DNA of 64,000 nt from contig NC_089184.1 of the NCBI RefSeq assembly GCF_947507565.1, positions 2,232,001-2,296,000 on the forward strand, read 5' to 3'. The notes beneath the pieces are model-generated. The model was not told the DNA's origin, did not search any database, and worked only from the letters and a program-made list of their open reading frames with translations. This document shows positions 42,193 to 52,127 of this stretch, piece by piece; position 1 is the stretch's first letter; each line of letters starts with the position of its first letter. The stretch is from Oscarella lobularis (Eukaryota; Porifera; Homoscleromorpha; Homosclerophorida; Oscarellidae). The translations under genes and the position numbers were made by a program.

Positions 42193-42787
42193 TTAGCATT
42201 TGCTCGTTGCTTCTTTTTGCTTAGTTGTAGGCTTTTTGGCGAATCCAGATTGGCATGCCGAGCAGAAGAATTGCCGCGAAATTGTTTTTTTCATTATCTT
42301 CTCATGTGTCATGAAACCAGTCCTGACACCTGTCGCAGTCCCGCATTCGCTTAGAAAATCTCTTGCCCTTCGAATTTTACTCGAGAGTTGTCGAGGAAAA
42401 GGTACAAAACCCCATCCCTTAGGCATTTTGCAAGGTGCGGACGCAATGCGTCCTAGCCGTATATGACCTTATCCGTGTCGTTTCCAAATGCGGCATCTGT
42501 GAGAAGAGCTATCGCAAAGGACCGCAGTCGCTTCCGCCGTCTTGATGTTGTACTTCGCGTATTTGTAACTTTTTCGAATCAGTCTTGTAGAGTGAAGCAA
42601 GATGATTCTGCAGTGTACTTGACAAGGTTCCAGTTAATAGGCTGTTGTACAGCATTATATTACCGCAGCTGTCGCTTGATGTCGCTACCCAATGGACGAT
42701 CCCAACATTCAATATCTGCAGGTTGTTCTCCCTCGTTACTTTGAATCGCCACGCAGTTTCATAATTGGTAAGCTGTAATCCTTCCAT
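42193..42787 (-). pseudogene. Ulp1-like cysteine protease relic, copy A
   Basis: The minus strand reads MEGLQLTNYETAWRFK, RENNLQILNVGIVHWVATSS, then NIMLYNSLLTGTLSS and a segment with VQHQDGGSDCG. The order His (VHW), Asn in place of Asp (LYNSL), Gln/Cys (QDGGSDCG) is that of Ulp1/C48 peptidases. After a frameshift the helix FAIALLTDAAFGNDT and LRPHLAKCL continue the fold, followed by a basic Cys-containing tail (42193-42426). The Asp-to-Asn change and the frameshift suggest loss of function. Similar proteases occur as parts of transposons and act on SUMO-like proteins in hosts. Confidence 0.65.
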
Positions 42788-42799
42788 TTATCGTCGAAT

Positions 42800-43488
42800 T
42801 GCTTTGAAAGAACTTGAGCGTCGTTAATCATTTTATTATGAAGCGACATTGTCGGTCTTTGAACGTACATTGGAACAATTACTTTCTTGCATAAAGTAGC
42901 ACATTTTTAATACTTAATAACACAATAGTCCAAATCCGTCAACCTTGTCAAGTCGTCGTCAACCAATTCATTAATAAAAAGCGATTATATTTTCTTTGTC
43001 CTCATTGTAATTGACATCTCTTTAGACCTCGTTGGTTTTTGGGCAGAAGACGAATCAAAAGATTGCCTCAAATCATCGAAATCCTTCCCAGCAATGCTCC
43101 TTTTATGGCCGTCATGTTTGATCCGACAAGCCATCACGATTTTGGCGATGAAGACATGCGTCAATACAAACAGCAGAACTACAATTTTTTTTCCAAATTA
43201 GCCTCTAATTCGAAGGCAAGTAAGACTGCTGTAAAACGTACAAAAATGCTAATAAAGTACATTTTTCATTGACATTAGACTTTGCACGTATGAAACTGGC
43301 CGGAAACGATCATCTAATGTCTAAAAGAAAAATGCGCATCAAACACTTTTACTCGGCATACTTACTGTATAGAGGGGTTTCACGCACGTAAGCAAATATG
43401 CTACTCCCCCGTGCCAGTAGACATCCGGGGGATTCAGCATGACTGTACTGTTGTAAAACAGGGAATGTTGAAGGGGTATCGAGCAGCT
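42800..43488. other. No gene recognised
   Basis: Short plus-strand open stretch at 43039-43272 without family resemblance. Otherwise AT-rich spacer. Confidence 0.45.
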
Positions 43489-44263
43489 AGCCTCGCGTGC
43501 GCCAGGTCCTTCTCTGCTCCCGGATAAACCCGAGAAGGATAAGGGCCTGGTACTTGAGTTCACGTGATCAGCCCCCTTTTGGCGGCAGCGGTCGGTCATG
43601 TGGCGGATAACATACTGCCGATGCCACCTCCGTAATTAAATGTAATTGCTTAACTGCTTGCCTGCATGCCAGTGGTCAATACGTAACGACATTATCCAAC
43701 CTCTAACCGGCTAATTGGTGCCAAACGTCCCGTCGCTAATCATTATTTTTCGTGCTCGTTCCTTCCGAATGAATCCTCAAAAAGGCCTCTGGGCCGATCG
43801 CTGTGCGTGGTGGGTACTTTTTGAATTCCAGCAGAGAGACTTGCCGCTGCCGGTCGTCATCCTCACACCGACGTCTACACCATCTGCTACGGATCTGATG
43901 GCTTCAAGCTGTCCTGGCCTGAATGTCTCCAACTTGAAAACAGATTGGAGTATTGTCTGTGCCCTTTCAGCGACGGACAATGCAGGTTCGGCACGCGAAG
44001 AAGTCATGATTAGCGACGGGACGTTTGGCACCAATTAGCCAGTTAGAGGTTCGACAATGTCGTTACGTATTGACCACTGGCATGCAGGCAAGCAGTTAAG
44101 CAATTACTTTCAATTACGGAGGTGACATCGGCAGTATGTTATCCGCCACATGACCGACCGCTGCCCCAAAAAGGGGGCTGATCACGTGAACTCAAGTACC
44201 AGGCCCTTCTCCTTCTCTGGTTTATCCGGGAGCAGAGGAGAAGGGCCTGGCGCACGCGAGGCT
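43489..44263. mobile_element. Foldback structure: ~255-bp inverted arms around a RecQ-like fragment
   Basis: Left arm 43489-43743 and right arm 44006-44263 are inverted copies with scattered differences (for example CCTTCTCTGCTCCC against CCTTCTCCTCTGCTCCC). They enclose 262 bases. The arms begin with AGCCTCGCGTGCGCC and end at GTCGCTAATCAT next to the loop. The loop encodes a RecQ-like helicase start on the minus strand. This may be a foldback transposon or a break-repair product. Confidence 0.85.
43777..44034 (-). pseudogene. RecQ-like helicase N-terminal fragment
   Basis: An 85-residue open frame contains AERAQTILQSVFKLETFRPG, QLEAIRSVADGVDVGVRM and TTGSGKSLC. FRPGQxEAI is RecQ motif 0 and TTGSGKSLC is the Walker A motif. 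The sequence loses family resemblance right after SLC. The start of the frame lies inside the right arm of the inverted repeat. Only a tiny part of the helicase is present, so it cannot function; whether it was captured from a host gene or from a transposon-borne helicase is open. Confidence 0.75.
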
Positions 44264-44283
44264 ATCGAGCAGCCATCTCGGAT

Positions 44284-46253
44284 ATGCGTTGCCAAGAACG
44301 TTATGACCAGATGTTGACGCTAATCGGCGGCGAGGATCCTTACGAGTTGCCGCAATCCGCCTGGATTGATGACGTCGACGCTTGGCCGGCAATCACGTAT
44401 ATCCACATTGGGATGTATTTGGTGTACTCGCCGAGTCCCTACACAAGCGAGGCTCTAATGAAATACAAGAGCCTCGATTGCTATCAGCGATTCGTCCGCT
44501 GGTTGGGTCAATGGCGTCGTTTTTCGTGTAGGCGCGACAGACGATGTCTGCGTTGTCACGGCTAAGGTATATTAGGGTCTTGTCGTCGAAACAACTGCAA
44601 CTAGATACGGAATAGGTTAAGCATTTGCAGCGAATGTCAGAGAAGCCTTTGCAACCTTGGATTTCAGCGGAAACTTCGGGCAAAATTGTAGCCGTTCACT
44701 GAAACTGTATGGCCGGGATGGGAGAGGCTTGCTCACACGTGGTGTCGCTGCCTTGGGCGATAGAAGCGGGCTGTCGACTGCGAGAATCATTGACGGTGAC
44801 CCAGAAGAAGGCACACTGGGTTTTGCCACCTGTTTTGGGGGAAGTGCCTTACGCTAGAATCCGCGATATCAAATTTATTGGAAAGAAGGGCTCGGCATTA
44901 GCTAGGCAAAGTCACTCGTGTAATGAAGAGAGAAGCGCCCCATCAGCATTATCCACTCCCAGTGAACGTTTTTGCAGCACTATAACGATCTCCTTGGAAA
45001 GGAAAAGGTCGTTCTTTGATGCACTGGCAGGCTGCAGCACGAAACCGGCTGTTCTTGCACTCAAACAAGAGTATCACGAACTGTTTATTCCGGAATCAAT
45101 GCAACCGAACTTGCCAAGTCGTCTGACCAATCTGTATGACGTAAAGCTTCTCAGCGCATCATATGTGGAACTGCTTGCGGCAGCCGAGACTGTACGTATT
45201 GACGTGTCGAAGGAAAAATGTTTGGCGGAGGAAGAGAATACTCGAGAGCAGTAAAAATCTCGTGTGTGGTACCGTATAAGGAGCGGTCGTGTTTCAGCTT
45301 CAAAGTTGAAGGCAGTATGCTGCACGGACATCGCTACTCCAGCCCTGTCAGTGATTAGCTCTGTCTGTCATCCCAAACTGAAGCGTTTTCAAACATCGGC
45401 TACGGCATGGGGATGCAAGCATAAAGAAGAAGGAAGACAGGCATATATCCATCAATGCAGTCTCGCGCACGAGAACCATAACGTCAAAGATTGCGGGCTA
45501 TTCAGTCGTCCGGAGCTCCCATTTCTCACTGCTACACCTGACAGAGTAGTTTCATGTACATGCTGTGAAGAGGGCGTTCTGGAAGTAAAAGTAAGTTAAC
45601 ATTTTTTGACCCATTTAAATATACTTCTGCATTTTTACTGTACAGTGTCCATTTTGCAATCGCAATCAAAGCATATCTGAAGCAGCCCCAGATAAGTCGT
45701 TCTGCCAGCAGGCACTAGATGGTGGACAGATTCGACTCAAAAGGAATCACAGTTACTACTACCGGGTTTCGATCATTGAACTTCAATTACACGACTCATG
45801 TTATTGTTTGTGTAGGTTTAGTGTAGATTTAGTGCCAAATCTTTTTGTAACCAGCGAGTATATTGCGCCTTCGTCCTGTGGACAAAGGACGACCTACATA
45901 TAGAAAGGATATATCCCGATGAAGAGTTCTGGCACGAATGCGTCGAAAAGGCTGAGAAGTTCTTCAAACAAGCTGTTCTGCCAAAGGTAATAGGCAAATG
46001 GTTCACAAGAATCGCGCAGCCTTCAGCAGACGAAGTATCTGCCGATTTGTCAGTCAGCTCTGATCTTATGTGCTACTGCCGTAAGCCGGATGATGGAATA
46101 CTATCGCTCCGGTGCGACAACGACCACTGCAAATATCAATGGTTTCACCTCCACTGTTTGAAGCTCCCGGCTACTCCCAAGTCTAAGAAGTGGTACTGCC
46201 CGGATTGCCAAAAAGAACGAAAGAAAGTTCTCCTAAGTAGATCTTGGCGTTAA
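44284..46253 (+). pseudogene. SWIM-YqaJ-PHD protein, introns kept, two nonsense codons
   Basis: In order: GEDPYELPQSAWIDD and YLVYSPSPYT (44310-44450); a frameshift at about 44500; GWVNGVVFRVG ending TAK; a 49-bp intron (44567-44615); VKHLQRMSEKPLQPWI. Then the SWIM zinc motif, in which a TGA (44700) replaces the first Cys of CxC and is followed by NCMAGMGEACSHV. YARIRDIKFIG follows, then a TAA at 45252 and WYRIRSGRVSASKL. The YqaJ core has FLTATPDRVV and VLEVK. An intron (about 45594-45646) leads to CPFCNRN and HSYYYR, a third intron, then AFVLWTKDDLHIERIYPDEE. The same frame ends in a PHD finger: CYCRKPDD, LRCDNDHCKYQWFHLHCL, WYCPDCQ. It converges on a PIF/ISL2EU-like transposase. Confidence 0.75.
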
Positions 46254-46281
46254 TTAATGAGAATTGTATTGACAAGGCCTG

Positions 46282-47360
46282 TCATTCTCTGGGTACGACA
46301 GAATTACAAAGATTTACAAAGCCGCAGCAAACTCTAACTGTTCTATCTAGCATAGGTAAGTCACCGTATACCTCCATGGCAGCATCGATAGGAAGCGTTT
46401 CACTGAGAATTAAAAATTTTTGCCTAACGACTCCGATGACTCTTTCCAAATGAATCCTGACGTTGGCAATGCGACGAGTTTGTTCGACTTCAATTCCTGT
46501 GAGCTGCTTTTGTCCCCGAGTCCATGATAGGGTTGTGACACGAACACAGTATGGTCCGACTGACTGTTTAATTTCAAACCCTCTGTCAGCAAGCACAGCG
46601 TCCCAAGAAAGTAGATTGTCCAATATCGAGCTATTTTAGAGCTATTTTCGGTGAGTCTCTTGTCACTTACTCGACTACCCCATCCCTGTGATAAATAACT
46701 AACTGTTCCTTGTGGGGTTATGCCAATTAAATACTTCACTGTGTTGTGGTGTTAATAGGAACTAAACGTTTGGGCTCTGGCATGCAAATTGGTAGGCCTC
46801 TCGAGAAACACCTCAAAGCAGTCGATGATCACGACACAAGAGAGGCAGTGCTTCACAAAGTCCATCGGCATAGTTGCTCTCAGAAAGTCCCTGTCGGGCC
46901 ATACTATGACAACCGCGAGTGCTGTATAAAGGACATTGATGGTATCGACGGGTATTCGATGGATTGTGCTTCTGCTCACAGCAAATCGGAATGAAAGAAC
47001 TTCCAGTCTTAGTCCCAACCTCAGCCTCATCAAAGTCATCAGCAGTTGCTGAAATGACGTGACAGTTCGGCAGTTGCGGAGATCTGGCTGTATATACTGT
47101 AATAAAATATTGAGTAGTTCCCATGTTGGCAGGCCCGTGTGGAACAATACTTTTCGATCATCGCCCTCGAAAGCAGATTTGCTGAAGGAAGACGTTGACA
47201 GGCACGTTCCGTTTCAGATAAGTGCACCTTGTTCTCTTCAAGCTCCTAATGAAGGGAATCAATGACTCTCTAAAACAAATCCGTCCGGCAGCCGGTCCCA
47301 AGGTCTTCCTCACAATGTATCTCGCCTTGGTCAACCGATGACGACTCCTCTTCACTCATA
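46282..47360 (-). pseudogene. PIF/ISL2EU-like DDE transposase, second copy
   Basis: Reading leftward: a helical N-terminal part with SETERACQRLP; HTGLPTWELLNILLQYI; a helix-turn-helix region MRLRLGLRLEVLSFRFAVSR; first Asp in VVIIDCFEVFLERP. After a frameshift, [19 protein letters not shown] and [14 protein letters not shown]; after another, second Asp in [11 protein letters not shown]. The Glu is in [19 protein letters not shown]. The closing segment is LPMLDRTVRVCCGFVNLC. The three catalytic residues are retained. It is convergent with the SWIM-YqaJ-PHD gene, 28 bases from its stop. No THAP finger was recognised upstream. Distinctly diverged from the copy at 34075-35570. Confidence 0.7.
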
Positions 47361-47400
47361 TCTAGCTTTGTACGCTTTGCCCGTCGGTTCTGCGTCCTTT

Positions 47401-47458
47401 CATGGCGTCGCGTGTCGGGTGACCCGAATCATGGCGTCGCGTATCGGGTGACCCGAAA
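47401..47458. repeat. 29-bp direct repeat with internal palindrome
   Basis: Two adjacent units CATGGCGTCGCGT(G/A)TCGGG..., each containing the palindrome TCGGGTGACCCGA. Possible binding site or transposon end. Confidence 0.85.
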
Positions 47459-47979
47459 GTCCGTGAGGTATCGTACCCGAGCTTTCTCGTGGGAACCCAG
47501 TCGGGATTTCCAGTATCGGGAGAGTTGTCCGGTAATAAAGTGATCGCTACAGACCCGTACGTGTCTGTGAGAAGCCGGTTTGATGTCCGAACGATGAATG
47601 GCATTTAGCTACTTCCGCCGACGCTCCCCGCTCAATCTGGCCATTTCCCCACCACGGTGAGTCAGAACTGTAGGCAGACAAAAAATCGTTTCGTTTTGTT
47701 TCTGTTGGACCGATTCCCGCCGCCAACAAACGCACACAAGTGCACCATTCCGGCGAGACAGTAACGAAGAGTTTCCACTGGCACGTGAATTAATTATCTA
47801 AGCTCCGCCTACTGAAACGCTTCTATACTGCCCTCACGGAGTTTCATACGGATTCAGCAGGCTGAATGATGTCGAATCGCAAAAAACGGTCTTCACAATG
47901 CTTGATACTCATGCCCTAAACAGGTATTCATGCACTCGGTTGGTTCTAATCCTATACAGTACGACATGTACTCATTGCT

Positions 47980-48530
47980 TCAGGTCGGAAAATAACCGTG
48001 TTGACATCGCCTCTGGTGGCAACTTCTATAAGGAAAGCGACTGCGAACACTCCAGTCATTTCCGTTCTGCTGCTGCTGAACGGGTAGCACATGCAAGTTA
48101 AAAGAAAACTCGTGCGTTCTGTAGATGGATGATAATTGGTTTTGAAGGGTTGAATCTAATGATCTGCTAAACAAGCTGTTGTCGAGAAATATGTTACCCT
48201 CCTAACAATGCATGCGGCTGACGTTCAAGATTTGTATGTTGTTTTTCCGGACGACGCGGTATTGCAACGATTCGCCTAATGTCGTTGCCTGAAATCCGTC
48301 AAGATTTAGAAATTGTTTGTCCAATATTTCAAGGCTTTCATTCATAACGTCGTCATTTAGCCACATGCTTCGGCGAGTCACATATTCTGGCTGATCTTGA
48401 GGAGGCTCGACGATGATGGGCGACGAAGAAGAAGATAATGGCGCCGGTGAAGTTGCTGCTGTATTCGGTGTTGTACGTTGTACTGGCGTTGTAGGCTGCA
48501 CTGTTTTCACCGGGGTTGAATGCATGGGAG
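47980..48530 (-). pseudogene. Ulp1-like cysteine protease relic, copy B
   Basis: A Pro/Ser/Thr-rich N-terminal part (MHSTPVKTVQPTTPV) leads to MWLNDDVMNESLEILDKQF, the usual first helix of Ulp1-type proteases (WL-x-D-x-x-M). It continues with VVRKNNIQILNVSRMHC, where the expected His-Trp is replaced, and IFLDNSLFSRSLDSTLQNQL. VQQQQNGND marks the Gln region, but the catalytic Cys is lost in a frame break. Copy A at 42193-42787 shares the LQNxLxSxYxT segment. It may be the 3' end of the gene whose exons lie at 48720-49413. Confidence 0.6.
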
Positions 48531-48719
48531 ACGAAACGGGTAATACCTACATGATGAACATCAACAAAATTGTAGTTAAAGCCTACGCTGGTTTGATCAT
48601 TTGTACCTCCTTGGAAGTAAGCGCTGTTGCAGCACCTGCAGAAGTTAGAGAAGAATAAGTACGAAATCAGGTATGTGAATGTAATCTTATCCTCAGACCA
48701 AGTGACATAAGATTGTACA

Positions 48720-49413
48720 ATGCGGCGGAGGTCTTCCGTCTACGAGCATGTCCTTTTTGCCAACTCTCGCCTGTCCTGGCTGGGATTTTCAAAAGAAAAA
48801 TCGGTTGGCCACCAATCTGGTTTGTTGGCCTCAACGCCCCATCCAGGCTTTCCTTTACCTATAATGTAATAAAGAATTTCATTACGCAGAACTATGTGAT
48901 TGAAATGTAAACACATATTATTAGTAATAACAACTCTGCCGCAGACATAAACAAGGCAAACCTGTAGTCATTTTGACCAATCAGAGCTTTGAGTTCATGA
49001 AGACTTTTTAACTCCGGATTTAGAGCTGCACGTCGTATTGCGTCTCTTTTGTCAACTATTGGCGCCGTTTTCATAGCTTCGGAAATTTCGTCTTCACACG
49101 AATTCACCGCCTTCTTCACTATTGCGGCCACAGCTGCGTCTCCATGTACAATTAGGTCCGTTCCCTTTCTGAAGTATACGGCAGCTGCTAGTTGGCCTCT
49201 TGCCTAGAAATAGATACATGAATCGCCCTTTCTGTTATTGGCAAAGAGAATTTTAAACGATCGAGGTACATACCACACTCGACCGTCCATAGTATCTATG
49301 GTCCTTGCATGCATATGTGTGCATGTCCTCCCCATTACCTTCTTATACTCGTCCATCACTGCCTTCATTATTCGCTCGAGTCGTCTCAACCTGTCTGCCT
49401 TCGTCCCGGGCAT
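48720..49413 (-). CDS. Probable exons of a transposon-associated gene (KPxWWP motif)
   Basis: ATG 49413 opens MPGTKADRLRRLERIMKAV. A second exon (48962-49203) reads ARGQLAAAVYFRKGTDLIV, then a helical stretch with AAIVKKAVNSCEDEI and LHELKALIGQNDY, ending CAG|GTTTGC. A third open stretch (right end 48858) has GWGVEANKPDWWPTDFSFEN and LRRIVQSYVTW. The WWP block resembles a DNA-binding region found in NRF1-like and related transposon proteins; a Ulp1-like protease follows on the same strand, as in some transposons. Exon phases do not join cleanly (a phase-0 donor exists only if exon 1 ends at CGA|GTGTGG), so the model is tentative. Confidence 0.4.
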
Positions 49414-49419
49414 AGCCTT

Positions 49420-50290
49420 TCGAAAAGTTTTGTTCTCGCGGTAGTATGGAGGTACATGCGCACTACCGACGACATATCAATTGATAGCTACTGTACATAT
49501 TATTATGACTCATTCGTTTCGTTTTCGTGTTGAAAATAACGACGAATGCGCAGTTCGCACAGATTGAAAAGCAGCGGACGACAGCGTTTCGTTTTCCGGT
49601 GCGTCAAAAAGTCGACCAACAATTGCTGTCGATATAGACGCAGAAACGAATCGCGATGACACAGTAGCAGTATGTTTCCAACAAAACAGCTCTTAACGGT
49701 CACGTTCTGCAGCTGTTACCTGCGAAGGGTCCCCGAAACGAGGAAAATCACACGAGACAGTGCACGTGCATGCTAAAGTGAGTTTTCATTTACAGAATTT
49801 GCAGTTGAAAACGTTGACTAACAGTACCCATACCAATTCAGATTCCTTCTTCAGACAAACTCGTATTGCAATGTTGATGAATGGAAGAAGTATCTATTTT
49901 AGGTCACAAGCGACAGCAAATTTATTTCCCTATCTGTGAGCATAGATGTAAGAGAAGGAGGATTGGAAACTCCCCATCACGTGATCAATTACTTAAAGCA
50001 AAGGTCGTTACGGGATGGGTATGGGTTGTAATGTACCATTTACTTTTCTTTCGAACCCTTTAAGGTGGCAGGGTGGGAAAAATCGGTCAAAATCTTCGAA
50101 AAAAATTTTCTACGTGAAACTATAGTTTATTCTATGGAGTAATGCCTTACCAGCTTTGAACACGTTCTAAGAAGAGGAACGTTCGCTGCAGTTAGTTTCC
50201 ACGTACAACGTCATCTTTTAACGCGCGTTAGAAATATATTCTTTTCTTTATTTCTTCTCTTCCATACTATCTACTGCAGCGAAATACGGT
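49420..50290. other. No gene recognised; dispersed repeat
   Basis: Includes the inverted copy of the repeat at 21690-21790 (about 49930-49995). Otherwise AT-rich. Confidence 0.5.
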
Positions 50291-50297
50291 ATGTCAG

Positions 50298-50931
50298 TCA
50301 CGAAAGGATGCGTTCTTTACGTATCTTCTTTATTTTGGGAACGCCAACCCTTTTCGCGTCGAAAGCAACGAGAATTTCTCGAAGAGTAACGGCGACAACC
50401 GGACGCTGAAGTAGGCTTGTCTAATTAGTGTCATAAAAATGTTTTAGGTAAACCTCGCTTGTCGTTGCGCCTCTTCTGCCCGGATCAGGCGCCGCTTGAA
50501 CGTCGGCGGGATATAGGCCTCGCACGATGGATTTTATTTCTTCGGGCCACGTATACGTCGGCCCGTTCGCTTCAAACGAGGTGCCCGCTACCTTTCTTTT
50601 GCCGGTTTCGGCTCCGTACTAGGTAGAAACAGATAGTGCTCCCTATTTATTAGCTAGCTCTGCTGTAAGGTAAACTCACCCACATAGCGATCTTTACCGC
50701 CATGTAAGCTCTTGCGCGACGCTCCTTTGCACTTTCCGCGCGACCCTTCCTTTTTTTCATTGACGCTACCGACAGCTTTGCTGTCAGCAGCGTCATTAGC
50801 TTATCCGGCATCACGTAGCTTCGAAGCACGGCTTGTTTACACAGAATATTTGGTTAGAGCTGGCTAACTTACCCCGCTTCTTGGCATGCTGCCTCAAAAG
50901 CGGCGAGGGTTTTGTTTGCAGCTGCAGCCAT
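50298..50931 (-). CDS. Unknown four-exon gene, 161 aa, apparently intact
   Basis: Exons 50873-50931, 50680-50818, 50454-50618 and 50298-50420 join in frame (phases 2, 0, 0) across GT-AG introns of 54, 61 and 33 bp. Start ATG 50931, stop TGA 50300-50298. The protein begins MAAAANKTLAAFEAACQEAG. Exon 2 carries PDKLMTLLTAKLSVASMKKR and an Arg/Lys-rich helix. Exon 3 has ANGPTYTWPEEIKSIVRGLY and GRRGATTSE. Exon 4 is basic, with TLREILVAFDAKRVG. No known domain is recognised; size and charge suggest a nucleic-acid or chromatin-binding protein. The 33-bp last intron is short, so exon 4 is the weakest part. A broken paralog with the same exon structure lies at 58800-59270, which supports the model. 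Confidence 0.6.
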
Positions 50932-51189
50932 TGCGTTCGGAAACGATACTGCTCTTTGTGGTTTTTTTACTGGTAGTTTGTTATTAGTAATGTATCATTT
51001 ATTGTCGCATACTTCCCTGGTCTCGGCGCGAAGTAGCTAGTCCGGGTTTCTTGCGTCGCGCGCACTGTACGTTCAGGTGCATTCACAGGTTTACGCGGGT
51101 ATTTTGAAAAGAAGGTAGGTGATCTCTTCTGTTCTCTCCTGTTTTTTTCAGTACATGTAGTTTATCACAGCATTACTTTCGAGGGTTCC
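50932..51189. promoter_or_regulatory. Presumed 5' region between two divergent genes
   Basis: About 260 bases separate ATG 50931 (minus) from ATG 51190 (plus). No TATA box is obvious. Listed as a putative bidirectional regulatory stretch only. Confidence 0.25.
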
Positions 51190-51640
51190 ATGGCTCATTG
51201 GTCAGCGAAGAGGTCGTTTACTGGCGTCAGTCTATCTGCCAAGAACGTCGGTGGCCTTGCCAAAGCAAAAGCAGCGGAGGCAGACGAAATAAAGTGGATT
51301 CCTCGACCTGCAGCTTGGGAAGAGCGCGCGTCACTATCGGAGACATCGACGAAGCCCGAGGGTTTTCGGCTCATCGACTTGGAGCACCTCTTCGACGTCA
51401 TTCAGTCAGCTTTCGTGTGCAAGCATTGTCTGAAGGGGCCGATTACGTTTGGAGAGAAGGCGGAAGCACGAAAAGGATGGTGCAATTCTCTGCGCTTCTA
51501 CTGCAAAAGCTGCCGAACGACGACGGAATTTTACACATCGAGAAGAACTGAGGAGCAAGGTCAGGGCCAGAGTTATGAAGTCAATCGAAGAGCATGTGTT
51601 GCGGCGTCTCTGGCTGGCTCAAGGTAAGAATGGTGCAAAC
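51190..51640 (+). pseudogene. Mutator-like transposase, N-terminal zinc domain
   Basis: ATG 51190 opens MAHWSAKRSFTGVSLSAKNV. The domain proper has GFRLIDLEHLFDVIQSAFVC, KHCLKG, then FYCKSCRTTTEFYTS and SYEVNRRACVAASLAG. The four Cys (CKHC, CKSC) and the EVNRR segment are those of the Mutator-like transposase N-terminus. The sequence stops at about 51625 against a Gypsy relic in the opposite orientation. The C-terminal half of this family occurs separately at 28957-30300. Confidence 0.7.
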
Positions 51641-52085
51641 GTGCACAAGCGGTGATCCGTAACACCTACGAATTTTGCTCCGACAAGATAGGGACGAAAG
51701 TGCGCCATTTTCCGTTTCACAGCAAACAGCTCCTTTTCCGTTGCGCCAAAATTGCACTCCGCTGGATAGAGCTCTTTACTAGCATAAGCGATGGGTCGAA
51801 CCACGTCGTCAATAACTTGGGTGAGAACAGCACCGAGCCCTATATCACTGGCGTCGGTATTGAGGCGAAACGGAGTGTTGAAACAAGGGAATGCCAGAAC
51901 AGGAGCAGACGTAAGCTTTGTCTTAAAGGGGAAGTCTCATGGGTTCCACTTCCTCCATCGCATGAAAGATCTTATCAAAATAAAGCGTTCTGTACGGCGA
52001 TTAGCCGCTTTGGTACCTTTTTGAGCGTGCTGCGAGTTGTCGAAGTAGAGGTTGTGTCAGGATGGGCCTCGCCCCTACTATGCAG
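51640..52085 (-). pseudogene. Ty3/Gypsy RNase H fragment
   Basis: The minus strand encodes KLTSAPVLAFPCFNTPFRLN, TDASDIGLGAVLTQ and RPIAYASKELYPAECNFGAT, then EKELFAVKRKMAHFRPYL and a VTDH block. This is the thumb-to-RNase H section of Ty3/Gypsy polymerases; TDASDxGLGAVL carries the first RNase H Asp. Only this 430-bp piece is present, with a small number of breaks upstream. Confidence 0.8.
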
Positions 52086-52127
52086 TGACGTCAGTGGTTC
52101 TTAGTGCGCACGCTATTCTGCCGAATA

